A stretch of 64,000 nt of DNA from Halorientalis litorea (GTDB lineage: Archaea > Halobacteriota > Halobacteria > Halobacteriales > Haloarculaceae), in the NCBI RefSeq assembly GCF_023028225.1, contig NZ_CP095482.1:2604001-2668000 (forward strand). The letters run 5' to 3'. The notes beneath the pieces are model-generated. The model worked only from the letters and a program-made list of their open reading frames with translations. It was not told where the DNA came from and did not search any database. The position numbers and the translations under genes were made by a program. Positions 39,096 to 47,217 of this stretch are shown piece by piece (position 1 is the stretch's first letter; each line of letters opens with the position of its first letter).

Positions 39096-40087
39096 GGCGT
39101 CTTCACCCCCTCGTACTCGACCGGTTCGCGGTACGCCAGATGCTTCGCGTAGGTGACTTCCTCGCTCGCGTCGAGGTAGGTCTGGACCGAGCGCGCGCCG
39201 CCGTCGCCCACGCCCGCGCCCGTCGAGAGCGTGAGGGCGTCCGCACCGCCCGCCCCGTAGCCGACGACGAGGACCGTCTCGTCGGCGTCAGCCGTCTCCA
39301 GCAGGTGTGCGAGGTCGAGCAACACCGCGGCGGTGCCCGCGTCACCCACGCCGTCGTGCGTCGAGACGTGTTCGACCTCCGGGAAGTCGCCGAGTGCGGC
39401 CCGTGCCGTCCGCGGGTCGGGCGCGCCGACGACGGCGCGGCCGGGCGTCTCCCCGTCGAGTGCCCGCTCGCTGGCCGCGCCGACGGCCGGACCGAAGCCG
39501 TACTTGCCCTCGAACTTCGAGTCGCCGGCGACGGCCGTCTCGCCGTGTTCGCGGTGGCGTTCGACGAACCCGGTCGTCTCCTGCCCTAGCCCTGTGAGGG
39601 TCGCGGCGGGTGCCTCGGCGTCGGGGCGGAGGACGACCGCCCCCGCACCGGCCCCGGCGGTGGCCGCGTCCGCGTCTGAGTCGGCGGGCATCACGTCGGC
39701 GGCGACGACGAGCGCGCTCCCATCCGTCGCGCGGACGAACTCCCGGGCGGCGACGAGGGCGTCGGTGGCCGCCCGTTCGGTTCCCCGGAAGTCGCCGGTG
39801 CGAACGTCGCCGGTCGCGCCGAGGCGGTAGGCGACGTGGGCCGCGATGCCGTGGTCCGCGAACGGGTCCGTGACGCTGGCGGCGAAGACGGCGTCGAGGT
39901 CCTCGCCCGCGACTGCCGCCCGTGCGAGGGCGTTCCCGGCCGCCTCGCTCGCCATCGTGACGTGGTTCTCGTCGCGGGCGGGGACGGCACTCTCGCCGCT
40001 GGCGCGGCCGCCGTGCTGAGCCGCGACTTCACTGCGGTCGACCCGATAGAGCGGGACGTAGCCGCCGTGCCCGTCGACTACGACCAC
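39092..40087 (-). CDS. HMG-CoA-synthase-like protein lacking the catalytic cysteine
   Basis: A 331-residue thiolase-fold protein of the archaeal HMG-CoA synthase group: GGYVPLYRVDRSEVA at the start, ENHVTMASEAAGNALARA, and the FEGKYGFGPAVGAASERAL segment. The expected EFACKAGT nucleophile loop reads GDFRGTERAAT, and there is no Cys anywhere in the protein. It is therefore unlikely to catalyse condensation and may be a structural partner for the thiolase. I choose GTG 40087 because GGAGG lies 8 nt upstream; GTG 40096 is the alternative. Confidence 0.75.
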   Translation of the reverse strand: MVVVDGHGGYVPLYRVDRSEVAAQHGGRASGESAVPARDENHVTMASEAAGNALARAAVAGEDLDAVFAASVTDPFADHGIAAHVAYRLGATGDVRTGDFRGTERAATDALVAAREFVRATDGSALVVAADVMPADSDADAATAGAGAGAVVLRPDAEAPAATLTGLGQETTGFVERHREHGETAVAGDSKFEGKYGFGPAVGAASERALDGETPGRAVVGAPDPRTARAALGDFPEVEHVSTHDGVGDAGTAAVLLDLAHLLETADADETVLVVGYGAGGADALTLSTGAGVGDGGARSVQTYLDASEEVTYAKHLAYREPVEYEGVKTP

Positions 40088-40137
40088 CGCGAACACCTCC
40101 CGCTCGACGCCGTGTCTCGTGCGTGTCGCTCTGACAT
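40078..40137 (-). CDS. 19-codon upstream ORF overlapping the HMGCS-like start
   Basis: ATG at 40137 opens MSERHARDTASSGRCSRWS and stops inside the HMG-CoA-synthase-like gene. A GCTATTAC box near 40166-40173 would place the RNA start at this ATG; a second box (GTTAAT near 40141-40146) would start transcription downstream of it, so translation is uncertain. Confidence 0.25.
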   Translation of the reverse strand: MSERHARDTASSGRCSRWS

Positions 40138-40260
40138 ACGATTAACGGTGTGCGTCGCCGAGGGAGTAATAGCTACCGATGGAAGATGCCCGGCTGAGAG
40201 AGACAACACCTGTAACGACCCGTCGGTGGAATTATGCCAGTCGGGGACGCACGCGAGTCC

Positions 40261-42219
40261 ATGGACCCGGACGACATCGACCAGGTGACAGTCCTCGGTG
40301 CGGGTAGCATGGGCCACGGCATCACGGAAGTCGTCGCGTTGGGCGGCTACGACGTGGTAATGCGTGACATCGAACAGGAACTCGTCGACGACGGCTACGA
40401 CGACATCGAGTGGAGTCTCGAGAAACTCGCCGAGAAGGGCCGCATCGACGAGTCTCCCGAGGAAGTACTCGACCGCATCACGACGGCGGTGGACCTCGAA
40501 GCGGCCGTCAGGGACGCCGACCTCGTCATCGAGGCCGCCCCCGAGCAGATGGCCTTGAAAAAGGAGATTTACGGCGACCTGAACGATTACGCCCCCGACG
40601 ACGCCGTCCTCGCCTCGAACACCTCCTCGCTCTCGATTACGGAGATGGCGAGCGTCACCGACCGCCCCGAACAGGTGGTCGGGATGCACTGGTTCAACCC
40701 GCCGGTGAAGATGGACCTCGTGGAGGTCATCTACGGCGAGGAGACCAGCGACGACACGGCGGAACTCGTCTACGAGTTCGTCGAGTCGCTTGAGAAGACG
40801 CCCATCTACGTCCGCAAGGACGTGCGCGGGTTCGTCGTCAACTCCGTCCTCGGTCCCTTCGGCGAGGAGGCGGCGTGGATGGTCAGCGAGGGCGATGCCG
40901 AGATTCGGGAGGCCGACGCCACGATGGTCCACGAACGGGGCTACCCGATGGGACCGTTCGAGTTGGGCGACATGACGGGCATCGACATCGGCTACCACGT
41001 CCGGAAGGAGGCCGGCGTCCCGATTCCGCCCATCATGCAGGAGAAGGTGGACGCGGAGAACCTCGGCCGCAAGACAGGGAAGGGGTACTACGACTACGAG
41101 GACGGTGACGGGGTGGACTACGACCCCGACGACCTCACCGACGAGTTCGACTGGCTCCGCATCGAGGCCCGGATGGTCAACGAGGCGGCGAAACTCGTCG
41201 GGGGGGACGTGGCGACGCCCGACGCCATCGACACCGGGATGCGCCTCGGTGCCGGCTTCCCGGAGGGGCCGTGCCGCCGGGCCGACAAACTCGGCCTCGA
41301 CCGGATTCTCGACAAACTGCAGACACTCCACGAGGAGACGGCGGCCGACCGCTTCGAACCGGCCGACTACCTCGTCGAACTCGTCAACAGCGGCCACACC
41401 GGCGAGGACGCGGGTCGGGGCTTCTACGAGTACGGCGGCACGGGCGGCGAGCGCGAGTACCGGACGCTGAACGTTCTGCGCGAGGACGAACTGCTCGCCA
41501 TCGAACTCGACCGCCCCGAGCGGATGAACGCCCTCAACGAGGACCTGATGGACGAAATCGAACACGTCCTGAACAACGCGGACCTCGACACCGTCCGGTG
41601 TGTCACCTTCGAGGGCGCGGGCGAACGGGCCTTCTGCGCCGGCGCGGACATCGGCGGCTTCGCCGACGCCAGACCGTGGAAGCGCGGGACCATCACCTCG
41701 ATGTTCGAGACGGTCAGCGAGTTCCCCCGGCCGACCATCGCCAAGATAGACGGCTACTGTCTCGGCGGCGGCCACGAACTCGCCTTGGCCTGTGACCTCC
41801 GCATCGCCACGAAAGGGTCGGAGTTCGGCTTCCCCGAAATCTCGCTGGGCCTCCTGCCCGGCGGGGGCGGCACCCAGCGCGCGATGCGCATCATCGGCGA
41901 GACGCGGGCGAAGGAACTGGTCTTCCGCGGCAAGCGAATCGAGGCCGAACGCGCCGAGGACTGGGGCCTCATCAACCGCGCCGTCGACCCCGACGAGTTC
42001 GAGGACGTGGCGAGCGAGTTCGTCGACGACATCGTGGAGGGACCGCCGGTCGGCCTCGAAATCGCCAAGAAGGTGATGAACCGCGGACAGGATGTCTCCC
42101 TAGAGGCCGCGCTCACGATGGAGAGTCAGGGCTTCGGCCTCCTGCTCTCGACGGAGGACGCCCTCGAAGGGACGACGGCGTTCGCGGAGGACCGCGAACC
42201 GGAGTTCGAGGGTAAATGA
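40261..42219 (+). CDS. 3-Hydroxyacyl-CoA dehydrogenase / enoyl-CoA hydratase fusion
   Basis: A 652-residue bifunctional beta-oxidation enzyme. The N-terminal dehydrogenase has the NAD fingerprint VTVLGAGSMGHGIT, DLVIEAAPEQMALKK, NTSSLSITEMA and the catalytic GMHWFNPP, followed by the two 3HCDH C-terminal domains (to about residue 390). The C-terminal crotonase domain (about 400-652) has AFCAGADIGGFADARP and DGYCLGGGHELALACDLRIAT, with Glu in FPEISLGLLPGGGGTQ. The order is the reverse of FadB. ATG 40261 is preceded at the right distance by GGAATTATG; an in-frame ATG at 40234 is the alternative. Confidence 0.92.
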   Translation: MDPDDIDQVTVLGAGSMGHGITEVVALGGYDVVMRDIEQELVDDGYDDIEWSLEKLAEKGRIDESPEEVLDRITTAVDLEAAVRDADLVIEAAPEQMALKKEIYGDLNDYAPDDAVLASNTSSLSITEMASVTDRPEQVVGMHWFNPPVKMDLVEVIYGEETSDDTAELVYEFVESLEKTPIYVRKDVRGFVVNSVLGPFGEEAAWMVSEGDAEIREADATMVHERGYPMGPFELGDMTGIDIGYHVRKEAGVPIPPIMQEKVDAENLGRKTGKGYYDYEDGDGVDYDPDDLTDEFDWLRIEARMVNEAAKLVGGDVATPDAIDTGMRLGAGFPEGPCRRADKLGLDRILDKLQTLHEETAADRFEPADYLVELVNSGHTGEDAGRGFYEYGGTGGEREYRTLNVLREDELLAIELDRPERMNALNEDLMDEIEHVLNNADLDTVRCVTFEGAGERAFCAGADIGGFADARPWKRGTITSMFETVSEFPRPTIAKIDGYCLGGGHELALACDLRIATKGSEFGFPEISLGLLPGGGGTQRAMRIIGETRAKELVFRGKRIEAERAEDWGLINRAVDPDEFEDVASEFVDDIVEGPPVGLEIAKKVMNRGQDVSLEAALTMESQGFGLLLSTEDALEGTTAFAEDREPEFEGK

Positions 42220-42677
42220 GCGGCGACACCCACCCCGGCGAGTACCCGCTCGACGCGGAGTTGGCTTCCGAAGCAATCCAGCACCACGGGTACCTCGACT
42301 GGCTCGACATCTCGGTCGCAGAACTGGACCCGGGCCGGGCAGTCCTGACGCTCCCCCACCGCGAAGAGCTAGCGAACTGGGGGTCCGGCACCGTCCACGG
42401 CGGCGTCACCGCCACGCTCGTGGACACGAGTTCGGCGTTCGCCCTGCGGACGGTGCTGGACGACCCCGTGGGTGCGACGCTAGCGACAACCGACATGGAC
42501 GTGAAGTACGTCCGGCCCGCGACGGACGACCTGCGGGCCGAAGCCGAAGTGGTTCGGAGCGGTACGTCGACGGGCGTCACGCGCGTCTCCGTCGAGAGCA
42601 CCAGTCCCGACGGCGACACGAAGGAAGTCGTCGTCGGCACCACGACCTACCGGATATTCACCGAGGGACAGCTATGA
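42216..42677 (+). CDS. PaaI-type hotdog thioesterase
   Basis: A 153-residue hotdog-fold thioesterase: LANWGSGTVHGGVTATLVDTSSAFAL carries the family HGG motif and catalytic acid, and ATTDMDVKYVRPAT forms the second conserved strand. It hydrolyses acyl-CoA esters, perhaps to release stalled intermediates. It overlaps the dehydrogenase/hydratase fusion and the MaoC gene by ATGA on either side, giving a three-gene operon. Confidence 0.85.
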   Translation: MSGDTHPGEYPLDAELASEAIQHHGYLDWLDISVAELDPGRAVLTLPHREELANWGSGTVHGGVTATLVDTSSAFALRTVLDDPVGATLATTDMDVKYVRPATDDLRAEAEVVRSGTSTGVTRVSVESTSPDGDTKEVVVGTTTYRIFTEGQL

Positions 42678-43123
42678 CGACAGAGAGTTACTTCGACGAA
42701 ATCGAGACGGGCGAACAGCGCGAAACCCGCGGGCGGACCATCACCGAAGCCGACGTGGTGAACTTCGCGGGCGTCAGCGGCGACTTCAACCACCTCCACA
42801 CCGACGAGGAGGCGATGGCCGAGACGGGCTTCGGCGAGCGAATCGCCCACGGAATGTTAGTGTTCTCGGTGGCGACGGGCCTGCTCTGGCAGTCGCGTCC
42901 CGAGCGCGAACAGGACGCCGTGGTCGCGTTCTACGGCATCGACCACGTGCGGTTCGTCGCGCCGACGTTCATCGGCGACACGGTTCACGTCGAAATCGAG
43001 GTGCTGGACAAAGCGGAACGCGACCACCCGGTGGCCAACGGCGTCGTCCGCTACGGCGTCGAGGTGGTCAACCAGAACGACGAGACGGTACTCGCCTGCG
43101 AGATGCTGACGCTGCTGGAGTGA
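42674..43123 (+). CDS. MaoC-like (R)-enoyl-CoA hydratase
   Basis: A 149-residue hotdog-fold hydratase. The hydratase-2 motif reads VVNFAGVSGDFNHLHTDEEAMAETGFGERIAHGMLVFS, which supplies the catalytic Asp and His and the overlying Gly. It hydrates trans-2-enoyl-CoA to the (R)-3-hydroxy form. As last gene of the operon it complements the (S)-specific crotonase domain upstream, so the pathway could handle or epimerise both stereoisomers. Confidence 0.88.
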   Translation: MTTESYFDEIETGEQRETRGRTITEADVVNFAGVSGDFNHLHTDEEAMAETGFGERIAHGMLVFSVATGLLWQSRPEREQDAVVAFYGIDHVRFVAPTFIGDTVHVEIEVLDKAERDHPVANGVVRYGVEVVNQNDETVLACEMLTLLE

Positions 43124-43129
43124 GCGGCG

Positions 43130-43687
43130 TCACCGCCGAACGTCGCGCCTGTCCTCCTCGCCGTGGAGCGTCTCCAGAATCTCGGGGTCGGTTCGGAACT
43201 TCATGACGTTGTGGACGACGGAGTTGCGGATGTTCTGGACGACCTTCCCGTGTTCCTTGTAGAACTCGTGAATCCAGATGGATTCGGCCGCCCGCGAGGG
43301 GAACATCATCACGGCCTTCCACTGGTACTCGCCGTCCGAGAGGAAGTACATCAGCGTGTTCGGCGAGTCGCGGATGGCCTCCATCGCGTCGCGCCACCCC
43401 TCCGCGAAGTGTTCGGGGTTGATTTTGAACTCGAACATCCCGAAAATGAAGTACTCCTCGTTCGGGATGATGGCCTCGCGGAAGACGCCCTCCTCGCGCA
43501 TCCCGCGGATGGACTCGCTGACGGTGACGTGACTCACGTCGATGTCGTGGTCCTCCGCGAGGATGCGCGCGAGGTCACGCGAGGAGAGTTGTGGGTCCCG
43601 GGACAGTTCCCGCAGGATGAGTACGTCCCGCTCCTTGAAATCCCACTCCGGCCGCTCGCTGTCGTCCGTCACGCTGTGCCCTCCCAT
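43130..43687 (-). CDS. Winged-helix (Lrp/AsnC-type) transcriptional regulator
   Basis: A 185-residue protein. The N-terminal helix-turn-helix is in ERDVLILRELSRDPQLSSRDLARILAEDHDIDVSHVTVSESIRGMREEGV (residues about 20-68). The C-terminal 110 residues (MFEFKINPEHFAEGWRDAMEAI, FLSDGEYQWKAVMMFPS) may sense a ligand. Its position among acyl-CoA genes suggests control of that region. Its TATA box (43716-43724) lies within the last codons of the hydrolase upstream. Confidence 0.8.
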   Translation of the reverse strand: MGGHSVTDDSERPEWDFKERDVLILRELSRDPQLSSRDLARILAEDHDIDVSHVTVSESIRGMREEGVFREAIIPNEEYFIFGMFEFKINPEHFAEGWRDAMEAIRDSPNTLMYFLSDGEYQWKAVMMFPSRAAESIWIHEFYKEHGKVVQNIRNSVVHNVMKFRTDPEILETLHGEEDRRDVRR

Positions 43688-43711
43688 GTGCTGTGTGTCG
43701 TGTTCGTCATA

Positions 43712-44563
43712 TCAGTTTAAAAATGTACTCACTTCGTCGGCGTATCGCTCCGGGCGGTCCTCGACGACCCAGTGGTAGGCGTCGAGTTCGACCACCTCGC
43801 CGCCAACGTCCTCGGCCAGTCGCTCGCCGTACGCCAGCGGTTGCATCACGTCGTCGGCCCCCCACAGACAGAGCAGGTCGGCGTCGATGGCTCCGTAGTC
43901 GATTTCCGTGGTGTGGTTCGTGTTGGTCGCCACGGCGTTGCGACACAGAGACACCTGTCCCGCCTCGCTGTCCCACGGGTGGGCGATGCCCTCGACGAAC
44001 GCCTCGTCGGCCTCGTCGTAGAGTCCCTGCCGGAACGCGCCGTCGAGCGTCGCCACGAACTCCTCGTGGTCCTGTTCCGCCGTCTCCGGCAGGCCGAGGT
44101 CCGAGATGAACTGGACCGGCCACGAGTCGTAACAGACGGCGTTGGACATGACCAGCGAGGAGACGGCGTCGGGTTCGTGGGCCGCGTACCGCACCGCTGC
44201 ACCGCCGCCGATGTCGTGGGCGACCAGCGCGCAGGTGTCGATACCCAACTGGGCCAGCAGGTCCGCGAGCATCTGCTCTTGGGCCCGCACCGACCGGTCG
44301 AACCCGTCGTGCATCGCGGAGTTGCCGTACCCCAGCATGTCCGGGACGACGACGCGGCGACCCGTGGCCGCGGCGACGGCGGGGGCCACGTCCCGCCAGA
44401 GAAACGACCACGTCGGAATCCCGTGCAAGAACACGACCGGCGGGTCGTCCGTCGCGTCGTCACCGTCGTCCGTCCAATAGGCGACGGTCAACTCGTGGCC
44501 GTCCACCGTCACCGTCCGCTCTGATTGCTCGTCGGTCCACTCCCCGTGTGTGTATCTCGTCAT
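43712..44563 (-). CDS. Alpha/beta hydrolase with Asp nucleophile (haloalkane dehalogenase/epoxide hydrolase-like)
   Basis: A 283-residue hydrolase. The oxyanion motif is VVFLHGIPTWSFLWRD (residues about 43-58). The nucleophile elbow reads VAHDIGGGAAVRYA, with Asp where lipases have Ser, as in dehalogenases and epoxide hydrolases. An acid is available in LLCLWGADDVM and the His in AYHWVVEDRPERYADEV. Trp residues that would form a halide site are only partly evident, so the exact substrate is open. Its ATG overlaps the stop of a 28-codon upstream ORF. Confidence 0.83.
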   Translation of the reverse strand: MTRYTHGEWTDEQSERTVTVDGHELTVAYWTDDGDDATDDPPVVFLHGIPTWSFLWRDVAPAVAAATGRRVVVPDMLGYGNSAMHDGFDRSVRAQEQMLADLLAQLGIDTCALVAHDIGGGAAVRYAAHEPDAVSSLVMSNAVCYDSWPVQFISDLGLPETAEQDHEEFVATLDGAFRQGLYDEADEAFVEGIAHPWDSEAGQVSLCRNAVATNTNHTTEIDYGAIDADLLCLWGADDVMQPLAYGERLAEDVGGEVVELDAYHWVVEDRPERYADEVSTFLN

Positions 44564-44646
44564 CGTTCGCGGTCGCTCCCCCCGTTCGTGGTGCCCGCGG
44601 CGTGGCCCCCGACGGCCACCTGTCTGTCCGCTAGCAGGACCGGCAT
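44560..44646 (-). CDS. 28-codon leaderless upstream ORF coupled to the hydrolase
   Basis: ATG 44646 starts MPVLLADRQVAVGG and runs to TGA 44562-44560, which overlaps the hydrolase ATG (ATGA). Third positions are mostly G or C. A TATA box at 44670-44678 is centred 27-28 nt before this ATG, but 110 nt before the hydrolase ATG, so the transcript should begin at the small ORF. It may encode a real microprotein or serve translational coupling. Confidence 0.5.
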   Translation of the reverse strand: MPVLLADRQVAVGGHAAGTTNGGSDRER

Positions 44647-44669
44647 ACCACGCGGTTTGTTACCACTGG

Positions 44670-44678
44670 TAAAATAAG
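44670..44678 (-). promoter_or_regulatory. Promoter of the hydrolase unit with upstream CATTTGGG motif
   Basis: The minus-strand CTTATTTTA box is preceded by CACCATTTGGG at about 44688-44698. The same motif and box occur before the acyl-CoA ligase gene. Confidence 0.5.
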
Positions 44679-44731
44679 TTCCGGGATGCCCAAATGGTGT
44701 TAACTGTATAGGTGGGTGGTTTGGTAGGGGA

Positions 44732-46357
44732 TTACTCCGCTTGCTCGCCCTCGCGCAACTCGAACTTCTGGACCTTCCCCGTCGTCGTCCGGGGCAGTTC
44801 CTCGACGAACTCCACTTCCCGGGGGTGTTTGTACTCCGCGAGGTGCTCCAGACAGTACTGCGTGATGTCCTCGGGGGTGGCCTCTGCATCCGGCGTCGGC
44901 ACGCCGTCGGACTCGCCTCCCTCGTCCGACGAGCCCCCACTCGCGGCACTCGTGGGGACGATAAACGCTTTGACCGTCTCGCCGCGGCGTTCGTCGGGGA
45001 TGCCGACGACGGCGGCGTCGGCCACGTCCGGGTGTTCGAAGAGCAACTCCTCGACTTCCCGGGGGTAGACGTTGTACCCGCCCGTGACTATCATGTGTTT
45101 CTCGCGGTCGACGACGTAGAAGAAGTTGTCCTCGTCCCAGTACCCGAGGTCCTCGGTGTGGAACCACGTCTTGCCCTCGGCCTCGGTGAACGCCTGCTCG
45201 TTGGCCTCGGGGCGGCCGTGATAGCCCTGCATCACGTTCGGGCCGGAGACGACGACTTCGCCGACCACGTCGTCCAAGTCAACTTCGTCTTCGTCGACGG
45301 GGCCTTCCTCGACGCGGGGCATCTCCTCGAAGTCGTGGTCGACGATTTTGGCGTCCACCCCGGGAATCGGCTTGCCGATGGACCCCTTCCGGCGGGCACC
45401 GGGGCGGTTGGCGTGGGTGATGGGGCTGGTCTCGGTCAGGCCGTACCCCTCGTTGAGTTGGATGCCGTAGATGTCCTCGAAGCGGTCGATGACCTCGATG
45501 GGGATGGAGGCCCCGCCGGAGTTGACGAACCGGAGGCTGGAGAGGTCGTAGTCGGCGGCGTCCGGTTGGTTGATGACGTCGTTGTACATCGCGGGGACGC
45601 CGTGCATGATGGTCAGCCCCTCGTCCTCGATGAGCGAGAGGGCCGTCTCGGCGTCCCACTCGGGCAGGGGGTAGTAGGTCGCACCGTTGTACAGGCCGGC
45701 GTTCATCACGACGGTCATGCCGTAGATGTGGAACAGCGGGAGGACGCCGAGCAGTTTGTCGCCGGGGCCGTAGTCCTCCTCCATCACGTCGCCGGCGTGG
45801 CGGGTCATCCAGCCGAGGTTCTCGTGGGTCAGGAGGACGCCCTTCGGGGTGCCCGTGGTCCCGGAGGTGTACGGCTGGGCGGCCACGTCGTCGTCAGCAC
45901 GGTCGACCGTATCGAGGGTGTCCGCGGCGAGGAACTCGTCGAACTCGGTGGCTCCCTCGGCGTCGCCGCCGACGGCCACGACGGTCTCGACCCCGGTGTC
46001 GTCCTGTACCTCACGGACGAAGGGCAGGAGGTCCGCGAGTGCGACGACGGCCGTGGCCTCGCTGTCGCTGAGCATGTGTCCGATTTCCCGTGTCTTGTAC
46101 TGGGGATTCATCGGGACGACGACGCCCCCGGCCCGCAGGACGCCGTAGTACGAGAGGACGAACTGTGGAAGGTTCGGGAGGTAGACGCCGACCCGGTCGC
46201 CCGGTTCGACGCCCGCGTCGGCAAACGCCTGAGCCAACTGCCCGGTCCGGTGCCACAACCCCTCGTAAGATATCTCCTGCCCCCGGAACGAGATGGCCGT
46301 CTGTTCGGGATATCGCTCGACTGCCTCCGCCACACCTGTCACGAGATTCGTCATCAT
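44732..46357 (-). CDS. Long-chain or medium-chain acyl-CoA ligase
   Basis: A 541-residue AMP-forming ligase. The P-loop is YTSGTTGTPKGVLLTHENL (about residue 180), LNEGYGLTETSP is A5, WFHTEDLGYWDEDNFFYVVDREKHMIVTGGYNVYP spans A7-A8, and the catalytic Lys is in LPRTTTGKVQKFEL. A Ser/Gly/Glu-rich insertion of about 25 residues interrupts the C-terminal domain near residue 480. It activates a carboxylic acid for the beta-oxidation genes nearby. TATA spacing supports ATG 46357 or the adjacent ATG 46354. Confidence 0.88.
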   Translation of the reverse strand: MMTNLVTGVAEAVERYPEQTAISFRGQEISYEGLWHRTGQLAQAFADAGVEPGDRVGVYLPNLPQFVLSYYGVLRAGGVVVPMNPQYKTREIGHMLSDSEATAVVALADLLPFVREVQDDTGVETVVAVGGDAEGATEFDEFLAADTLDTVDRADDDVAAQPYTSGTTGTPKGVLLTHENLGWMTRHAGDVMEEDYGPGDKLLGVLPLFHIYGMTVVMNAGLYNGATYYPLPEWDAETALSLIEDEGLTIMHGVPAMYNDVINQPDAADYDLSSLRFVNSGGASIPIEVIDRFEDIYGIQLNEGYGLTETSPITHANRPGARRKGSIGKPIPGVDAKIVDHDFEEMPRVEEGPVDEDEVDLDDVVGEVVVSGPNVMQGYHGRPEANEQAFTEAEGKTWFHTEDLGYWDEDNFFYVVDREKHMIVTGGYNVYPREVEELLFEHPDVADAAVVGIPDERRGETVKAFIVPTSAASGGSSDEGGESDGVPTPDAEATPEDITQYCLEHLAEYKHPREVEFVEELPRTTTGKVQKFELREGEQAE

Positions 46358-46378
46358 CACAACGCAGGGCACACCCCA

Positions 46379-46387
46379 CTAAAATAG
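46379..46387 (-). promoter_or_regulatory. Promoter of the acyl-CoA ligase gene with upstream CATTTGGG motif
   Basis: The minus-strand CTATTTTAG is centred 27 nt before the ATG and is preceded by GCATTTGGGGGAA at about 46388-46400. Confidence 0.5.
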
Positions 46388-46400
46388 TTCCCCCAAATGC

Positions 46401-46441
46401 GACCAGTGTTTTCTAGAATGGTCGAGAATGCTAACGCTGGT
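46401..46441. promoter_or_regulatory. Inverted repeat upstream of the acyl-CoA ligase promoter
   Basis: GACCAGTGTT (46401-46410) and AACGCTGGTC (46432-46441) match as an inverted repeat at 9 of 10 positions, spaced about two helical turns apart, in the 116-nt gap between livF and the ligase gene. It may be an operator. Confidence 0.4.
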
Positions 46442-46473
46442 CACTTTCAGGCAAAAATGTCTTACGTCGGAAG

Positions 46474-47217
46474 CTATCCGCCGAGGTACGACTCCCGGAT
46501 GTAGTCGTCGTCTCTGAGTTCCTCGGGCGGTCCCTCCCGGACGATTTCACCGTTCTCCAGCAGGTGAATTCGGTCGGCGTGGTTCATCGCGAAGGTGACG
46601 TTCTGCTCACAGAGCAGGACGGTCACGCCGGCCTCCTGTATCTGGTCGATGCCCTCGCTGATGTCCTGCAGGATGACCGGCGCGAGGCCGAGCGTCGGTT
46701 CGTCCAGTACCAGCAGGTCGGGGTCACCCATCAGCGCGCGCCCGATGGCGAGCATCTGCTGTTCGCCGCCGCTCATCGTGTTGGCGTGCTGGCTCTTGCG
46801 CTCTTCGAGCGTCGGGAACAGGTCGTAGACGAACGCCTTGCGTTCGGCCACGTCGCCCCGACGGTAGGCCCCCAATTCGAGGTTGTCCGCCACGTCCATG
46901 AATCCGAACAGGTCCCGGGACTCGGTGCAGTGGATGAGGCCCTGACTCACCAAGTCGTCCGGGTTCTGTCCCGCGACTTCCGCCCCGCGGAACTCGACGG
47001 ACCCGTCGTACTCCTTGAACCCCGAGATGGTGTTCGCGAGCGTCGACTTGCCCGCACCGTTCGGGCCGATGACCGAGATAATCTCGCCCTCGGTCACGGT
47101 GAGGTCGACGCCACGGAGTGCCTGTACCTTCCCGTAGGACACTTGCAAGTCCGAGACGGTGACGACACTCTCGCGTCCCGTCTCCGTGACTGCCGCCGTG
47201 TCCGCGTCCGAACTCAT
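46474..47217 (-). CDS. livF: Liv-type ABC transporter ATPase
   Basis: A 247-residue ABC ATPase of the LivF group. Walker A is GPNGAGKST (about residue 52), the signature is MSGGEQQMLAIGRAL, Walker B is LLVLDEPTLGLAPVI and the switch is LLCEQNV. The lack of the LivG N- and C-terminal extensions and the EQN (not DHN) switch distinguish it. It is the last gene of livJ-H-M-G-F and overlaps livG by 4 nt. Confidence 0.9.
   Translation of the reverse strand: MSSDADTAAVTETGRESVVTVSDLQVSYGKVQALRGVDLTVTEGEIISVIGPNGAGKSTLANTISGFKEYDGSVEFRGAEVAGQNPDDLVSQGLIHCTESRDLFGFMDVADNLELGAYRRGDVAERKAFVYDLFPTLEERKSQHANTMSGGEQQMLAIGRALMGDPDLLVLDEPTLGLAPVILQDISEGIDQIQEAGVTVLLCEQNVTFAMNHADRIHLLENGEIVREGPPEELRDDDYIRESYLGG

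Noticed and set aside
40078-41775. A 565-codon minus-strand open frame opposite the dehydrogenase/hydratase fusion
   Set aside because: It is the antisense of a well-conserved enzyme; only its last 19 codons were kept, as a possible upstream ORF with a separate start.
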